From: JAEUJZ01 sp964460115
Lineage (GTDB): Bacteria > Myxococcota_A > Polyangia > Palsa-1104 > JAEUJZ01
Direction of reading: 5' to 3'
Assembly: GCA_964460115.1 (NCBI GenBank)
Contig: CAYWPR010000027.1
Span: 1-64,000, forward strand
DNA: 64,000 nt
Made by a program: the position numbers and the translations under genes. Under the pieces are notes generated by a model that had not been told where the DNA came from, made no database searches, and saw only the letters and a program-made list of their open reading frames with translations. Positions 9,201-17,935 of this stretch are shown one piece after another; position 1 is the stretch's first letter, and each line of letters starts with the position of its first letter.

Positions 9201-10451
9201 TTAGCTGCGATTGCGCAGCGCCACCTGGGTGGCATGCAGCAGCAATGTGAAGGTAAAGGTCATGAAGCTGATGATGATTAGCATGAGTCCCAGGACCGCC
9301 ATGTAATTGGGGGCACCTAGGATCGGCAGGCGAAAATTCCAGCGTACATAGCGCAGAACCAGTGGGCAGCACAGCGCGATTCCGCTTAAAAAGGTCGCAG
9401 CGCTGGCCAGGACCGTGCGGGTATAAGCAAAACGCCGCAGCCAGCGCTTGGTTCGTTCCGCAGGATAATCAAAAAAGATCTGCGCCAAAATTCCCAGATA
9501 TACGCACTGAAGTCCCAGCACGGTGGCGGTCAGACCCAGCAGCATAAAATGTAAGGACAAAGTAATGGCGCCAATCTGGCGTGGTCCGGTGGCCAGTAGC
9601 AGCGTCAGCACGAGCCCCAGCAAAAACAAGCCGAGCCCCGGTTTAAACAGAAAAAAATTCGGACCATAAATAAACATCGCGCGCAGATTGATCCAGCCGG
9701 CCTGCCACGGAGAAAACCAGCCGGTGCGAGCATGATGGGACAGCCGTCCTTCGCGGTCTTTGAGAAATCGAATCGGAACCTCGGTCGTCCGCAGTTGCAT
9801 ATGTACCGATTTCAGCACCATCTCAGAGGCATATTCCCAGGACTGCGAGCGCAAATCCATGCGCTGCAAAGCGTCGCGGGTCATGCCGCGCATGCCGCAA
9901 TGAATGTCCGAAAAACGGCTGCCAAACATCATGTTGAGAACCCCGGTGGTCAGCGGCGTGCCGAAGTAGCGGTGTAGCGGCGGCATGGCGCCCGGCTCGA
10001 TATAGCCTGTGAAACGCGAGCCCATGACAAACTGGTAGCCTTGGCGCAGTTTTTCAACAAACGGCGCAATGTGACGAAAATCGTAAGTGCAGTCGCAGTC
10101 GCCGCATAGTACATAGCGACCGCGGATATAAGGAATCGCGTCAATATAAGCTCGTCCAAGTCCGCGCTTTGGGGTTTTTAGGACGCGGGCGCCCCCGGCC
10201 AGCGCAATCTCAGCGGTGCGGTCGGTCGAGCTGTCAACGATAAGAATCTCGCCGGCGATGTTGGCCTGACGCAGGCCTTCATGGCACCAGGCGACAAAAT
10301 CAGCGATGGTGATTTGTTCGTTTAGCGCCGGTACTACAATCGAGATTTCGGGCTGCGGATCGTCCTTTTCGGGAATGAGCAGACGAATTTCGGGATCGCC
10401 GTTTCCGGTCGCATCATGCGCATGGGAACTAAGCGGCTTGCTCGCGTTCAC
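9201..10451 (-). CDS. GT2 family glycosyltransferase with membrane helices
   Basis: A GT-A domain begins at ISIVVPALNE (37-46) and has the metal/nucleotide motif D118-C-D120. It is followed by about four hydrophobic helices in the C-terminal 150 residues, as in dolichol-phosphate-mannose synthase-like enzymes that load a polyprenyl phosphate (family knowledge). The GTG start at 10451 is chosen over longer frames because GGAGG lies 6 nt upstream and GTGA overlaps the epimerase stop by 4 nt. The product is 416 aa. It probably transfers a sugar, perhaps the heptose made by this operon, onto a lipid carrier; the donor is not shown by the sequence. Confidence 0.85.
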   Translation of the reverse strand: MNASKPLSSHAHDATGNGDPEIRLLIPEKDDPQPEISIVVPALNEQITIADFVAWCHEGLRQANIAGEILIVDSSTDRTAEIALAGGARVLKTPKRGLGRAYIDAIPYIRGRYVLCGDCDCTYDFRHIAPFVEKLRQGYQFVMGSRFTGYIEPGAMPPLHRYFGTPLTTGVLNMMFGSRFSDIHCGMRGMTRDALQRMDLRSQSWEYASEMVLKSVHMQLRTTEVPIRFLKDREGRLSHHARTGWFSPWQAGWINLRAMFIYGPNFFLFKPGLGLFLLGLVLTLLLATGPRQIGAITLSLHFMLLGLTATVLGLQCVYLGILAQIFFDYPAERTKRWLRRFAYTRTVLASAATFLSGIALCCPLVLRYVRWNFRLPILGAPNYMAVLGLMLIIISFMTFTFTLLLHATQVALRNRS

Positions 10452-11422
10452 ATCTTTCCTCCGCGTATATCGACAAGCATGTCGGAAATGGCATCCCGTA
10501 GCGCCACGCGGGTGGGGCGTTGGCATTGCCAGCCCAGGCTGGCAATGCGACTGGTCGATAAACGGATCACCGGCACATCGCCTTTCCAGCCGCGGTCACC
10601 GCCCGTGTATTCGTAAGTGATCGAGCCTTGCGGCAAGTTTAGGCACGCGGCGGCGATGTCGGCGATCTCGCGGACGGTGACATAGTCGCCGGTAGCGACG
10701 TTGTAGGCGCGAAAATGCTCTTGGGTGTGCTCTGCAGCCAGGAGCACGGCCCGTACTACGTCGGATACATGGATATAGGATTTGCTTTGCAGCCCATCGC
10801 CCAGAATGCGCAGACGCGTCGAATCCACAAGCAATCGACGCGCAAAATCGAAACCAACGCCGTGTGTCTGCCGCGGGCCAACGACATTGCCAAAGCGAAA
10901 GACCAAACCGTACAGCCCAAACATATGACAGTAGGAAGCGATAAGGGCTTCCCCCGCCAATTTGCTGGCGCCGTAGGTAGAAATCGGAATCAGCGGGCCG
11001 CGATCTTCATCCGCCTCTTCATCGCCGATTTCACCGTAAACACCGCTGCCCGAGGCGTACAGAATGCGCGGCGTCTGCGTCCGTCGCATGGCCTCTAGTA
11101 CATAGTGAGTCAGCGCGGTTCCTTGCCAAAAATCGATGTCCGGTTCAGTGACGGCGCGGGCAATGTCGGGATTAGAGGCCAGGTGAATGACCGCGTCATG
11201 TCCCTGCATCGCCGCTTGCAATTTGGGGAGATCCTGCACGTCGGCGACCACAACTTGCAGGCGCGGGTCGCTTTGATGGTGCTGATAGTGCCATTGTCGC
11301 CCTCCCGAAAAATTGTCGTACAAAGTCACGCGGCTGACGTGCGACTGGGCCAGCAGCGCATCGGTAAAATGGCTGCCGATAAATCCCGCGCCGCCGACTA
11401 GAAAATAACGCTCGGCAATCAT
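10448..11422 (-). CDS. NAD-dependent nucleotide-sugar epimerase/dehydratase
   Basis: This is an extended short-chain dehydrogenase of 324 aa. The cofactor motif GGAGFIGSH is at 10-18, the catalytic Tyr150-x3-Lys154 (YGASK) is present, and serines near 124-126 precede it. Length and motifs match UDP/GDP-sugar 4-epimerases and dehydratases. ATG 11422 is chosen because the Rossmann strand starts there; longer frames add sequence unlike the family. It lies 17 bp after the SIS isomerase gene and overlaps the next gene by 4 nt. It may modify GDP-heptose or make a second sugar for the same glycan. Confidence 0.85.
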   Translation of the reverse strand: MIAERYFLVGGAGFIGSHFTDALLAQSHVSRVTLYDNFSGGRQWHYQHHQSDPRLQVVVADVQDLPKLQAAMQGHDAVIHLASNPDIARAVTEPDIDFWQGTALTHYVLEAMRRTQTPRILYASGSGVYGEIGDEEADEDRGPLIPISTYGASKLAGEALIASYCHMFGLYGLVFRFGNVVGPRQTHGVGFDFARRLLVDSTRLRILGDGLQSKSYIHVSDVVRAVLLAAEHTQEHFRAYNVATGDYVTVREIADIAAACLNLPQGSITYEYTGGDRGWKGDVPVIRLSTSRIASLGWQCQRPTRVALRDAISDMLVDIRGGKM

Positions 11423-11439
11423 CTTGGTTGTCAAACCTT

Positions 11440-12057
11440 CTAGGCCGGAACCGTCTTGGTTAAAACGGATTCCCATTTGGTATTTTCGTCCTTGAGCAGC
11501 GGATGCGACGCCACAAGGTGCAAAATGACACTGCACAGACCTTCGGTATGCGGCGTGATGCGGTCGGCATAAAGCGGGGGAATCACCACGCAAGCATCAG
11601 ATTGCTGGCGCGTATGGCCGCCGTCTCGTCCAACGATTCCAAAGATGGAGGCGCCGATGCGCCGGCCGTACTCGATGGCTTGCACCAGGTTCATGGAAAC
11701 ATTTCGTGCGCGGTCGCCGCCACCAACTGATAGAATCAAAAGGCCGTCGGCTGGCACAAGTCGCGAGCCGGCCAGCCAGGCGGAATAGGAACTATCCCAA
11801 CCGTCATCGTTGATGCGCGCGGTCAGCTCGCAAATGTTATCGCTTGGCGCATAGGCTTCGATTCGGCAAATCTTGCGCAAATCGTTGACGGCATGGCTGG
11901 CATGTCCAGCCGAGCCTCCCACTCCCAAGATAAACAGTCGCCCGCCGCGTTTTTTGACAGCGCCAAGGCCGTTTATCAAGTTTTCGATGCTCGGCCGATC
12001 AATCCTTTGCAGAACTTCTACAGTTTCAGCCAGATATGTCTCGATGAATGTGCTCAT
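11440..12057 (-). CDS. gmhA: SIS-domain sedoheptulose-7-phosphate isomerase (GmhA-like)
   Basis: This cytoplasmic enzyme of 205 aa would convert sedoheptulose-7-phosphate to D-glycero-D-manno-heptose-7-phosphate. The SIS phosphosugar site GVGGSAGHASH and the second loop SVGGGDRARN are visible, and the length matches GmhA. Compared with E. coli GmhA from memory, the glutamate after the HFAE motif aligns with Asp (HAVNDL), and the C-terminal Gln/His metal site is altered. It is thus a divergent GmhA of the kind found with HddA/HddC. Its ATG overlaps the transaldolase stop by 4 nt. Confidence 0.78.
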   Translation of the reverse strand: MSTFIETYLAETVEVLQRIDRPSIENLINGLGAVKKRGGRLFILGVGGSAGHASHAVNDLRKICRIEAYAPSDNICELTARINDDGWDSSYSAWLAGSRLVPADGLLILSVGGGDRARNVSMNLVQAIEYGRRIGASIFGIVGRDGGHTRQQSDACVVIPPLYADRITPHTEGLCSVILHLVASHPLLKDENTKWESVLTKTVPA

Positions 12058-12773
12058 AGCGCGTATCCCGCCGCCTGCGCATCGCGGTGAAACATCTGTA
12101 CTGTTTCGCGGCTGAACAAATCGAGATCTTTGCCGAGTAGTGGCAGCTTGTTCAAGATGTCCGCAGTGGCGGTGATGATATGGCAGCCGATCATTTCGGC
12201 TTGCACGATGTTGAGCAGCTCACGCGGGCTGGCCCAAAGCAGCTCGATGTTCGGGTCGCTGCTGGTGCACAGACAAACTGCAGCCGACATGATGGGCTTG
12301 GGATCGCGGCCGGTGTCGGCGATGCGGCCGGCAAAGACCGAAACGACGCTGGGGGCGCCGCCGCGCAAAGCCTGACAGGCGGTGAGCACTTGGGCCAGGG
12401 TACAAAGTCCGGTGACGTTGACTTTCACGCCGGCTGCGGACAGGGAATGGATCAAATCCTGCGCCGACTCGCCACGGGTGTTGGTAATCGGAATCTTGAC
12501 ATAGACATTTTTGCCCCAGGCAGCGATTTGCTGCGCTTGTCGCTTCATCTCGGCGAAGTCATCGGCGAATACTTCAAATGAGATGGGTTTGTCTGTGACT
12601 TCAGCAAGGATTTGTCGAGAAAAGGCGCGATAGTCCGAGATTCCGGCCTTGCGCATCAAGGTAGGATTGGTCGTAAATCCGGAAATTTCCGGACGCCACG
12701 CAAGCTGCAGCATGGTTTCTACGTCGGCGCAGTCGGCGAAGATCTTGATGCGGCGGGTCGCTAGAAAGGACAT
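12054..12773 (-). CDS. Transaldolase
   Basis: The 239-aa protein belongs to the small transaldolase/fructose-6-phosphate aldolase class. Visible family features are Asp14 in KIFADCADVE, Asn36 in TTNPTLM and the Schiff-base lysine Lys93 in VYVKIPIT. It exchanges dihydroxyacetone units and can form sedoheptulose-7-phosphate, the substrate of the next gene in the operon. ATG 12773 follows AAGGAG about 9 nt upstream; longer frames lack homology. It starts just after the GmhB stop and overlaps the isomerase start. A dedicated S7P supply for heptose synthesis is an inference from this position. Confidence 0.85.
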   Translation of the reverse strand: MSFLATRRIKIFADCADVETMLQLAWRPEISGFTTNPTLMRKAGISDYRAFSRQILAEVTDKPISFEVFADDFAEMKRQAQQIAAWGKNVYVKIPITNTRGESAQDLIHSLSAAGVKVNVTGLCTLAQVLTACQALRGGAPSVVSVFAGRIADTGRDPKPIMSAAVCLCTSSDPNIELLWASPRELLNIVQAEMIGCHIITATADILNKLPLLGKDLDLFSRETVQMFHRDAQAAGYAL

Positions 12774-12775
12774 CT

Positions 12776-13390
12776 TTAGTAGCTCCTTGCGGCAAGCGGC
12801 CCGAAAACATCGCCTGACCGCAATAGAAGAAAGTTCACAAAGTCGCCAAAGTTTGGCCCAAAGTACTTGGGAACGACTCCCTGCTTGTTTAATTGCGCTA
12901 ACGCAAGAGGCAACGTCGAGCCGAGCAGCGCGGTGCAAAGTCCGGCCGCAGCACCGGCCAGAACATCGGTCGCGCGATCTCCAACCATCCAGGAATGTTC
13001 CCGCGAACAGCTCGGGTGGGCGTTTAATGCCTCTTCCAGCAAACCGGGTTTGGGCTTGCGGCAGGGACAGTTGTCTTCCGCGCGATGGTAGCAAATGTAC
13101 GAGTGCGAAATGATGCCGCCAGCCGATTGCGCTTGGCTTAGGACCAAGTGATGCACGGCCTCTAGCGCTTCCTTGGATGCTTCCCCTTTGGCGGCGCCGG
13201 GCTGATTGGTGGCCACAACGGTGGTGTAACCGGCTTTTGTCAAGCGGGCCAAAGCAGTGGGAACTTCCGAAAAAACTTCAACTTCTGCCAAAGACAGCGG
13301 ACTCAGGATTCGGCCAGTTGCCGCCTCGACGAAGGCTCGGTTCAAAACTCCGTCTCGATCCAAAATGATCAGGCTGTGCTTGGCGGTCAT
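12776..13390 (-). CDS. gmhB: D-glycero-D-manno-heptose-1,7-bisphosphate 7-phosphatase (HAD)
   Basis: HAD-superfamily phosphatase of 204 aa. The nucleophile motif DRDGVLN (Asp11, Asp13), motif II TNQPG, the GmhB zinc site Cys100-x-His102..Cys108-x-Cys110, then RKPKPG and GDRATD (138-142) are all present. It removes the 7-phosphate after HddA action. ATG 13390 overlaps the HddC stop by 4 nt and is preferred over an upstream start that would run further into hddC. Confidence 0.92.
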   Translation of the reverse strand: MTAKHSLIILDRDGVLNRAFVEAATGRILSPLSLAEVEVFSEVPTALARLTKAGYTTVVATNQPGAAKGEASKEALEAVHHLVLSQAQSAGGIISHSYICYHRAEDNCPCRKPKPGLLEEALNAHPSCSREHSWMVGDRATDVLAGAAAGLCTALLGSTLPLALAQLNKQGVVPKYFGPNFGDFVNFLLLRSGDVFGPLAARSY

Positions 13391-14121
13391 ACAGCCCTCG
13401 CAGTCAGCCATTCCTCAAAGGCGCGCAAGCCTTCCGGCGAGCCAATCTCATAGAAACGCTCTTTGACCTCCAAACCCGCCAATCGTCCGGTTTGGCTGAG
13501 CGCACAAAAGACATCGGCCATGTCGTAGGGACGATCCGCAGGAATCAAGGATTCTACCGTTTCACGCCGCAGCGCCGACAGACCATAGTCGATGAAAGTG
13601 AACTCTGCCTCTGGACGCTGCGTGCGGCGCTTGTCATATAGGACGATTTCCTGCGCGTGCGCATCCCAGATGACATTGCTTTTGTCCCACTGTCCATGGT
13701 TGTGAAAAATACACATCAATGCCGGCTGCGTGCAACGCTGAAACTGATCATAGACAGCAGCAAAATCGATGGGCAAAAAGGAGTCTCCGTAGGTGTACAA
13801 AAAGGACGAAGCCAGCCGATCTTGTTCAAGGGCGCGGCGCAGTGCCCCCGCCGTGCCGCGCAAATCATTGCCCTCATCGACGTAGCTTACGGAGAGCCCA
13901 AAACGCCGACCGTCGCCGACGTAGTCAACAATCATCTCGCCGCGGTAGCCGATGCAAAAAACCACCTCGGTGACCCCGTGGCTTTTCAGCCAGGCAAGCT
14001 GGTGATGAACAAACGGCAGGCCGCCTGCTTCAATCAGCGATTTTGGATAGGAGCGAGTCAGGGGATGCATGCGGGTGCCAAGCCCCCCGGCTACGATCAC
14101 GCACTGGGTCTTCTCCGGCAT
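13387..14121 (-). CDS. hddC: D-glycero-D-manno-heptose-1-phosphate guanylyltransferase
   Basis: Nucleotidyltransferase of 244 aa with the signature GGLGTRMHPLT (12-22), the KSLIEAGGLPF segment and a GDSFLPIDF metal-binding strand. Together with HddA this indicates GDP rather than ADP activation. It is the first gene of the minus-strand operon. The 122-bp gap to the divergent gene at 14244 must contain its promoter, though I see no convincing -35/-10 pair. Confidence 0.85.
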   Translation of the reverse strand: MPEKTQCVIVAGGLGTRMHPLTRSYPKSLIEAGGLPFVHHQLAWLKSHGVTEVVFCIGYRGEMIVDYVGDGRRFGLSVSYVDEGNDLRGTAGALRRALEQDRLASSFLYTYGDSFLPIDFAAVYDQFQRCTQPALMCIFHNHGQWDKSNVIWDAHAQEIVLYDKRRTQRPEAEFTFIDYGLSALRRETVESLIPADRPYDMADVFCALSQTGRLAGLEVKERFYEIGSPEGLRAFEEWLTARAV

Positions 14122-14243
14122 TTTCGACGCAAAATTCGCGTCAAACTAGGCCATTTGCCAAGGCCTGTCAACCGCTGCTCACGCGTGCTGCAAATCTAGT
14201 ATCTTGTATCCCGTCCCCAGCATTTTGATTGTAGAGTACGCTC

Positions 14244-15434
14244 ATGCTTTTTCCCCCCTGCGTACTGCGGTTTGGAATCGGCTCGTTTTTAGGTCTGATC
14301 GCGATCTTTGGTCCAAGCACTCACGTCTGGGCTGCGACCCCTCGAACCAGAATAAGCGCGTTCAAAGCGGAAAAGCCCGACTATAAGGGGGTGCTGGCTT
14401 CCGCGCGCGCGCATGCCCAAAGCAATGAATGGCCGCAGGCGGTTTCAGATTTCACGACGGCGCTGCGCGCAAATCCCAAAGACGCGCAGGTTTTGGAAGA
14501 GCTTGGCATGGCCTTGCTGATGGTTCAAAAATTCGACCCGGCACAGCGTACAGCACTGCAGGCGCTGAAATTTTCCACAACCGCCGAACGCAAAGCCGGC
14601 GCCTTCTACACCCTGGGGCGCATCGCCGAGGCGCGCAATCGTCCGGCCGAGGCGTTGGCCAGTTACAACAAATCGCTGAGCTTTGAGCAACGGGACGAAA
14701 CCGTTTGGCGCATCTATCAATTGGATGAATTTTCGCCGGCCGTTCCCTGCCGCAGCGCTCGCTCGATGGAGCAAATCTGTACTTGTTTGAATTCTTTGCT
14801 GGGCGGGTCCTGCTTCGTGGAAGACGATATACAGCCGACGGTCAAGCGGCTGCGCGCCAGTTGGACGGCGAAGGCCCAAACGGTGGGTACGGCATCGGCC
14901 TTTTTGGCCCTGCAGGCCGCAGGCGGCTGGTTTTTGGTTGCGCACCTTGGTCGGCTGCGCGATACACCGCCACATCATTTGATTTTGACCAATATGAAGG
15001 CCGAGGTCCGTACGGCGGGCTCGCGTCAAGTGTACAAAGTCGAGTACACCTCGATGGATAATGAGGCGGCGTGCGGAACGCTAAGCCAGCAAGATGTGAA
15101 GGGACTGGATCGCGAATACCAGCTTGATTGCCTGCGCGAGGCCCGCTACCTGCTAGCTTGCCTAAGCAGTCCCGATGGTCAGACGGTGAGCTGTCCGGTG
15201 GAGGCGCTGCTTTCTTGCAAGCGCGGCAAAAGTGCTCACATTACCGACGAATTCGCTGGGCTTGGTTCCGGGGTGCGGGCGCAGGTTCGCGCTTGGGAAG
15301 CGCGCTCGCAGTCGGCGGCACAAGGGCAGTTGCAGTTGACTGCAGCGGGGGTTTTGACAGGCACTGCGCTGATTGGCAACGCGGCGGGAACCGCATGTCC
15401 CAAGCCCAAAGGGCTACAGCATCGTCTGTATTAG
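14244..15434 (+). CDS. Secreted TPR-repeat protein
   Basis: A signal peptide (hydrophobic 8-25, Ala-x-Ala-like end near VWAATP) opens this 396-aa protein. About three TPR units follow (40-150), then a cysteine-containing region of unknown fold. It is probably periplasmic and mediates protein contacts. A hydrophobic stretch with small residues near 215-235 and another near the C-terminus (LTAAGVLTGTALIGNAAG) could be membrane-associated. It is transcribed divergently from the heptose operon. No named family is recognised. Confidence 0.7.
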   Translation: MLFPPCVLRFGIGSFLGLIAIFGPSTHVWAATPRTRISAFKAEKPDYKGVLASARAHAQSNEWPQAVSDFTTALRANPKDAQVLEELGMALLMVQKFDPAQRTALQALKFSTTAERKAGAFYTLGRIAEARNRPAEALASYNKSLSFEQRDETVWRIYQLDEFSPAVPCRSARSMEQICTCLNSLLGGSCFVEDDIQPTVKRLRASWTAKAQTVGTASAFLALQAAGGWFLVAHLGRLRDTPPHHLILTNMKAEVRTAGSRQVYKVEYTSMDNEAACGTLSQQDVKGLDREYQLDCLREARYLLACLSSPDGQTVSCPVEALLSCKRGKSAHITDEFAGLGSGVRAQVRAWEARSQSAAQGQLQLTAAGVLTGTALIGNAAGTACPKPKGLQHRLY

Positions 15435-15468
15435 AAGCGGTCTGACTGGAACGCGTTAAAATCGTGAC

Positions 15469-16149
15469 ATGCGAATTGTTGCAGTGGCCGACACGCACCA
15501 GTTTCATGACGAACTGCAGGTCCCGGCGGGCGATGTCTTCGTGCATGCCGGCGATATGTGCCGCGCTGGCGATCTGGATGAACTGGCCGCCGCGGCGCGT
15601 TTTATCCTGTCGCTGCCGCATCGTCACAAAATAATCATCGCCGGCAATCACGATTGGGCCTTCGTACACACTCCTGAAACGGCGCGCGCCCTTTTCGGCC
15701 CTGATGTCATCTATTTGCAGGACAGTGAAGCGAAGGTCGAGGGCGTGCGTTTTTACGGCAGTCCGTGGCAACCGGAATACAATGACTGGGCCTTCAACCT
15801 GCCGCGCGGTGCCGAGCTGGCGGCGCGCTGGGCGCTGATTCCGCAAGGCATCGATGTCCTTGTCACTCATGGTCCGCCCGCTGGCATCGGCGACCGCTAC
15901 AGTGCCGACGGCTATCACCAGATCGGACGTCAAGGCTGCGCCGATCTTCGCGCTCGTGTGGCAAAAGTGCAGCCACGGTTGCACATGTTCGGCCACATCC
16001 ACCAGGACGGCGGCCTGTGGCAGGAAGACGGCACGACCTTCGCCAACGTCACAACGTGGGAGTGCGAGCGCCCGCCCACGGTTATCGACTACGATGCCGC
16101 GACACGCACGGTGCGCCCGGTGTTCGTGCCGTCGGCACGAAAGACCTGA
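15469..16149 (+). CDS. Metallophosphoesterase (MPPED-like)
   Basis: Calcineurin-like phosphoesterase of 226 aa. The full dimetal set is visible: Asp8/His10 (ADTH), Asp29 (HAGD), Asn60-His61-Asp62 (GNHD), His134 (VTHGPP) and Gly-His-Ile-His at 175-178. Arrangement and length resemble the MPPED1/MPPED2 family of cyclic-nucleotide phosphodiesterases. It is cytoplasmic, with no signal peptide. A long antisense frame over this gene has no family features and was discarded. The natural substrate is unknown. Confidence 0.88.
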   Translation: MRIVAVADTHQFHDELQVPAGDVFVHAGDMCRAGDLDELAAAARFILSLPHRHKIIIAGNHDWAFVHTPETARALFGPDVIYLQDSEAKVEGVRFYGSPWQPEYNDWAFNLPRGAELAARWALIPQGIDVLVTHGPPAGIGDRYSADGYHQIGRQGCADLRARVAKVQPRLHMFGHIHQDGGLWQEDGTTFANVTTWECERPPTVIDYDAATRTVRPVFVPSARKT

Positions 16150-16531
16150 GCCAGAGACGCTTAGGACTGGCTCCTTTTGGGAAGCGGTGGCGAGCAGGAA
16201 GCCGACGTCCTGCTCGCATGCTGGGTGCTGCTCAGGTCGGTCCGTATGCCACAGGCGCCGACATGTCCTTACCGTATTCATCTCGATGAAAAGTAGGTTC
16301 AAGCGGTGCGGATCTACAAAATCGCCACAGTCGATTTGCAATCGCGCCTCACATTGCGAACTCTGCGCTGGGCCGGAAAAAACCGTAGGCCAATCGAATG
16401 ACGAATTTACGCGATTCACATCGTTTCAGGAGTGCAACAGAGGCGCTGGCACATGATGTGCTAATGTCCAGACCGTGCCGCGTGAGCGAGCAGGGAGCGC
16501 TGCTCCCCAACCACTACTACGGAGAAAACCA
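16150..16531. other. Intergenic region without recognised gene
   Basis: No frame with family features was seen on either strand in these 382 bases. The last ~30 bases are the leader of the small secreted peptide, with a GGAGAA ribosome site ending about 6 nt before its ATG. Confidence 0.5.
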
Positions 16532-16702
16532 ATGAAGAAGATCCTGATGGGCCTTACCGCAGTGTTCGCGTTGACCGTTGCCGTTCCCGCTTTCGCTGGC
16601 GATGACGCCCCGGCCCCGGCCCCGGCTAAGGAGAAGAAGGGCAAGACCAAGAAGGAGCCCCCGAAGAAGGAAGATCCCAAGCCGGCCGACGCCACGAAGT
16701 AG
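16532..16702 (+). CDS. Small secreted Lys/Pro-rich peptide
   Basis: A 56-aa precursor has a textbook signal peptide (MKKILMGLTAVFALTVAVPAFA). The mature part is about 34 residues rich in Ala, Pro, Lys, Asp and Glu (APAPAPAKEKKGKTKKE..), with no cysteine or predicted fold. ATG 16532 has GGAGAA upstream. A strong intrinsic terminator follows 40 bp after the stop, so it is a monocistronic unit that is likely well expressed. The function is unknown; it could interact with the envelope or with polyanions. Confidence 0.75.
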   Translation: MKKILMGLTAVFALTVAVPAFAGDDAPAPAPAKEKKGKTKKEPPKKEDPKPADATK

Positions 16703-16740
16703 TTTCTGGCCGCTCGTTCCGCGGTTCGCCGCGGGCAAAA

Positions 16741-16779
16741 AAGCCCTGGTGGAAAGCCCCACCGGGGCTTTTTATTTTT
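16741..16779 (+). terminator. Rho-independent terminator
   Basis: A 12-bp stem (AAGCCCTGGTGG at 16741-16752 pairing with CCACCGGGGCTT at 16759-16770, including one G-T pair) with a 6-nt loop is followed by TTTATTTTT. It terminates the small secreted peptide transcript. Confidence 0.92.
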
Positions 16780-16986
16780 CAGCCCTTTTTCGTCGCAGAT
16801 TTCAATGGGTTTGCCTCGGAACGCAATTTGGCCATGCTTTCATCGTTCAATTTAGCGATACTGAGCGGTTGATAAAACCTCCTGTTCGCATCTTCACGCG
16901 GCCACAATCGCTGTTTTATAGACAGGAACTAGATTTGCTCGCGAGGGCACCCATCTACAAGTTCACCAGCCGATCAAGGAATACAG

Positions 16987-17814
16987 ATGAATCCACCAAA
17001 TCTTGAATCCCTTGAGCAGAGCAAGCGGGTCCTCATCGAGCTATGCATTCGGTATGGGCCGCGCGTGTTGTCTGCCATCCTTATTATTATTGTGGGCTCC
17101 TTTCTCGCGCTGCGGTTGCGCAACGCAGCGAATAGCTGGCTTGGGAAAAGAGGACTTGAACCCCCAGTACGCATGCTGCTCGTGCGGCTGCTGAGTCTTA
17201 TTTGCCTAATCCTTTTTATTCTGATGGCTTTACAAAACCTGGGCGTCGATTTTCTGCCGCTTATCGCCAGCTTGGGAGTGGCCGGGGTGGGTCTTGGTCT
17301 GGCGATGCAGGGGGTGCTCAGCAATCTGGTCGCCGGACTGACGATTATTTTCACGCGGCCGTTTCGCGTGGGTGAGTATGTCAGCATGGTCGGAGTCGAA
17401 GGGCAGGTCGAATCGGTTGAGCTTTTCTCGACGACCTTGACCCATCCCGACCAGTCGCGGGTGGTGATTCCCAATCGCAAGCTGGTCGGCGAAATCCTTC
17501 ATAACTACGGTCGAATTCGCCAGCTCAGCCTGACCATTTCGGTGGCTTACAATACGGACATTCCTTTTGCGTTAAAGACCATTCATGAAGCCCTTTCGCG
17601 TTATTCTGGAACCTTGACGGAGCCGGCACCGGTGGTCGGAGTTTCCGCGCTCAGCGATTTCGCCATCACCATTGCCGTTAAGCCCTGGGTATCGGTCGAA
17701 AAATATGTGAACGCTCAGGCAGAACTGAACCAAGCCCTGCTCGAAACATTTCGCGCCCGGCAGATCGAAATTCCCATGCCCCAGTACGAAATTCGCATGC
17801 TGCCTGCCAAATAG
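16987..17814 (+). CDS. mscS: Small-conductance mechanosensitive channel
   Basis: Inner-membrane osmotic safety channel of 275 aa, the usual MscS length. Three N-terminal membrane helices end in the pore-lining TM3 with packed Gly/Ala residues (GVAGVGLGLAMQG). TM3 is followed by the diagnostic LVAGLTIIFTRPFRVGEYV region, the beta domain (VIPNRK) and the alpha-beta C-terminal domain. It stands alone, followed by 120 bp that hold an inverted repeat GGACGTG-TG-CACGTCC just after the stop. Confidence 0.95.
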   Translation: MNPPNLESLEQSKRVLIELCIRYGPRVLSAILIIIVGSFLALRLRNAANSWLGKRGLEPPVRMLLVRLLSLICLILFILMALQNLGVDFLPLIASLGVAGVGLGLAMQGVLSNLVAGLTIIFTRPFRVGEYVSMVGVEGQVESVELFSTTLTHPDQSRVVIPNRKLVGEILHNYGRIRQLSLTISVAYNTDIPFALKTIHEALSRYSGTLTEPAPVVGVSALSDFAITIAVKPWVSVEKYVNAQAELNQALLETFRARQIEIPMPQYEIRMLPAK

Positions 17815-17935
17815 GACGTGTGCACGTCCTTCTTGGCCTACGCATTAGCATTTGAGGCCACTTGCTGCGTCCCATTTCAGGATGCTTAGCGGTGGCGGGT
17901 AGATCGGCGATAATAGCGGCAAGGGCTGCAATTTG

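Noticed and set aside
15241..16419. 392-codon open frame on the minus strand
   Set aside because: It lies antisense to the metallophosphoesterase, whose catalytic motifs are all intact; the antisense product has no family features.
17816..17840. Inverted repeat GGACGTG-TG-CACGTCC after mscS as a terminator
   Set aside because: A 7-bp stem with a 2-nt loop and no following T-run; a hairpin or binding site is possible but not a convincing intrinsic terminator.
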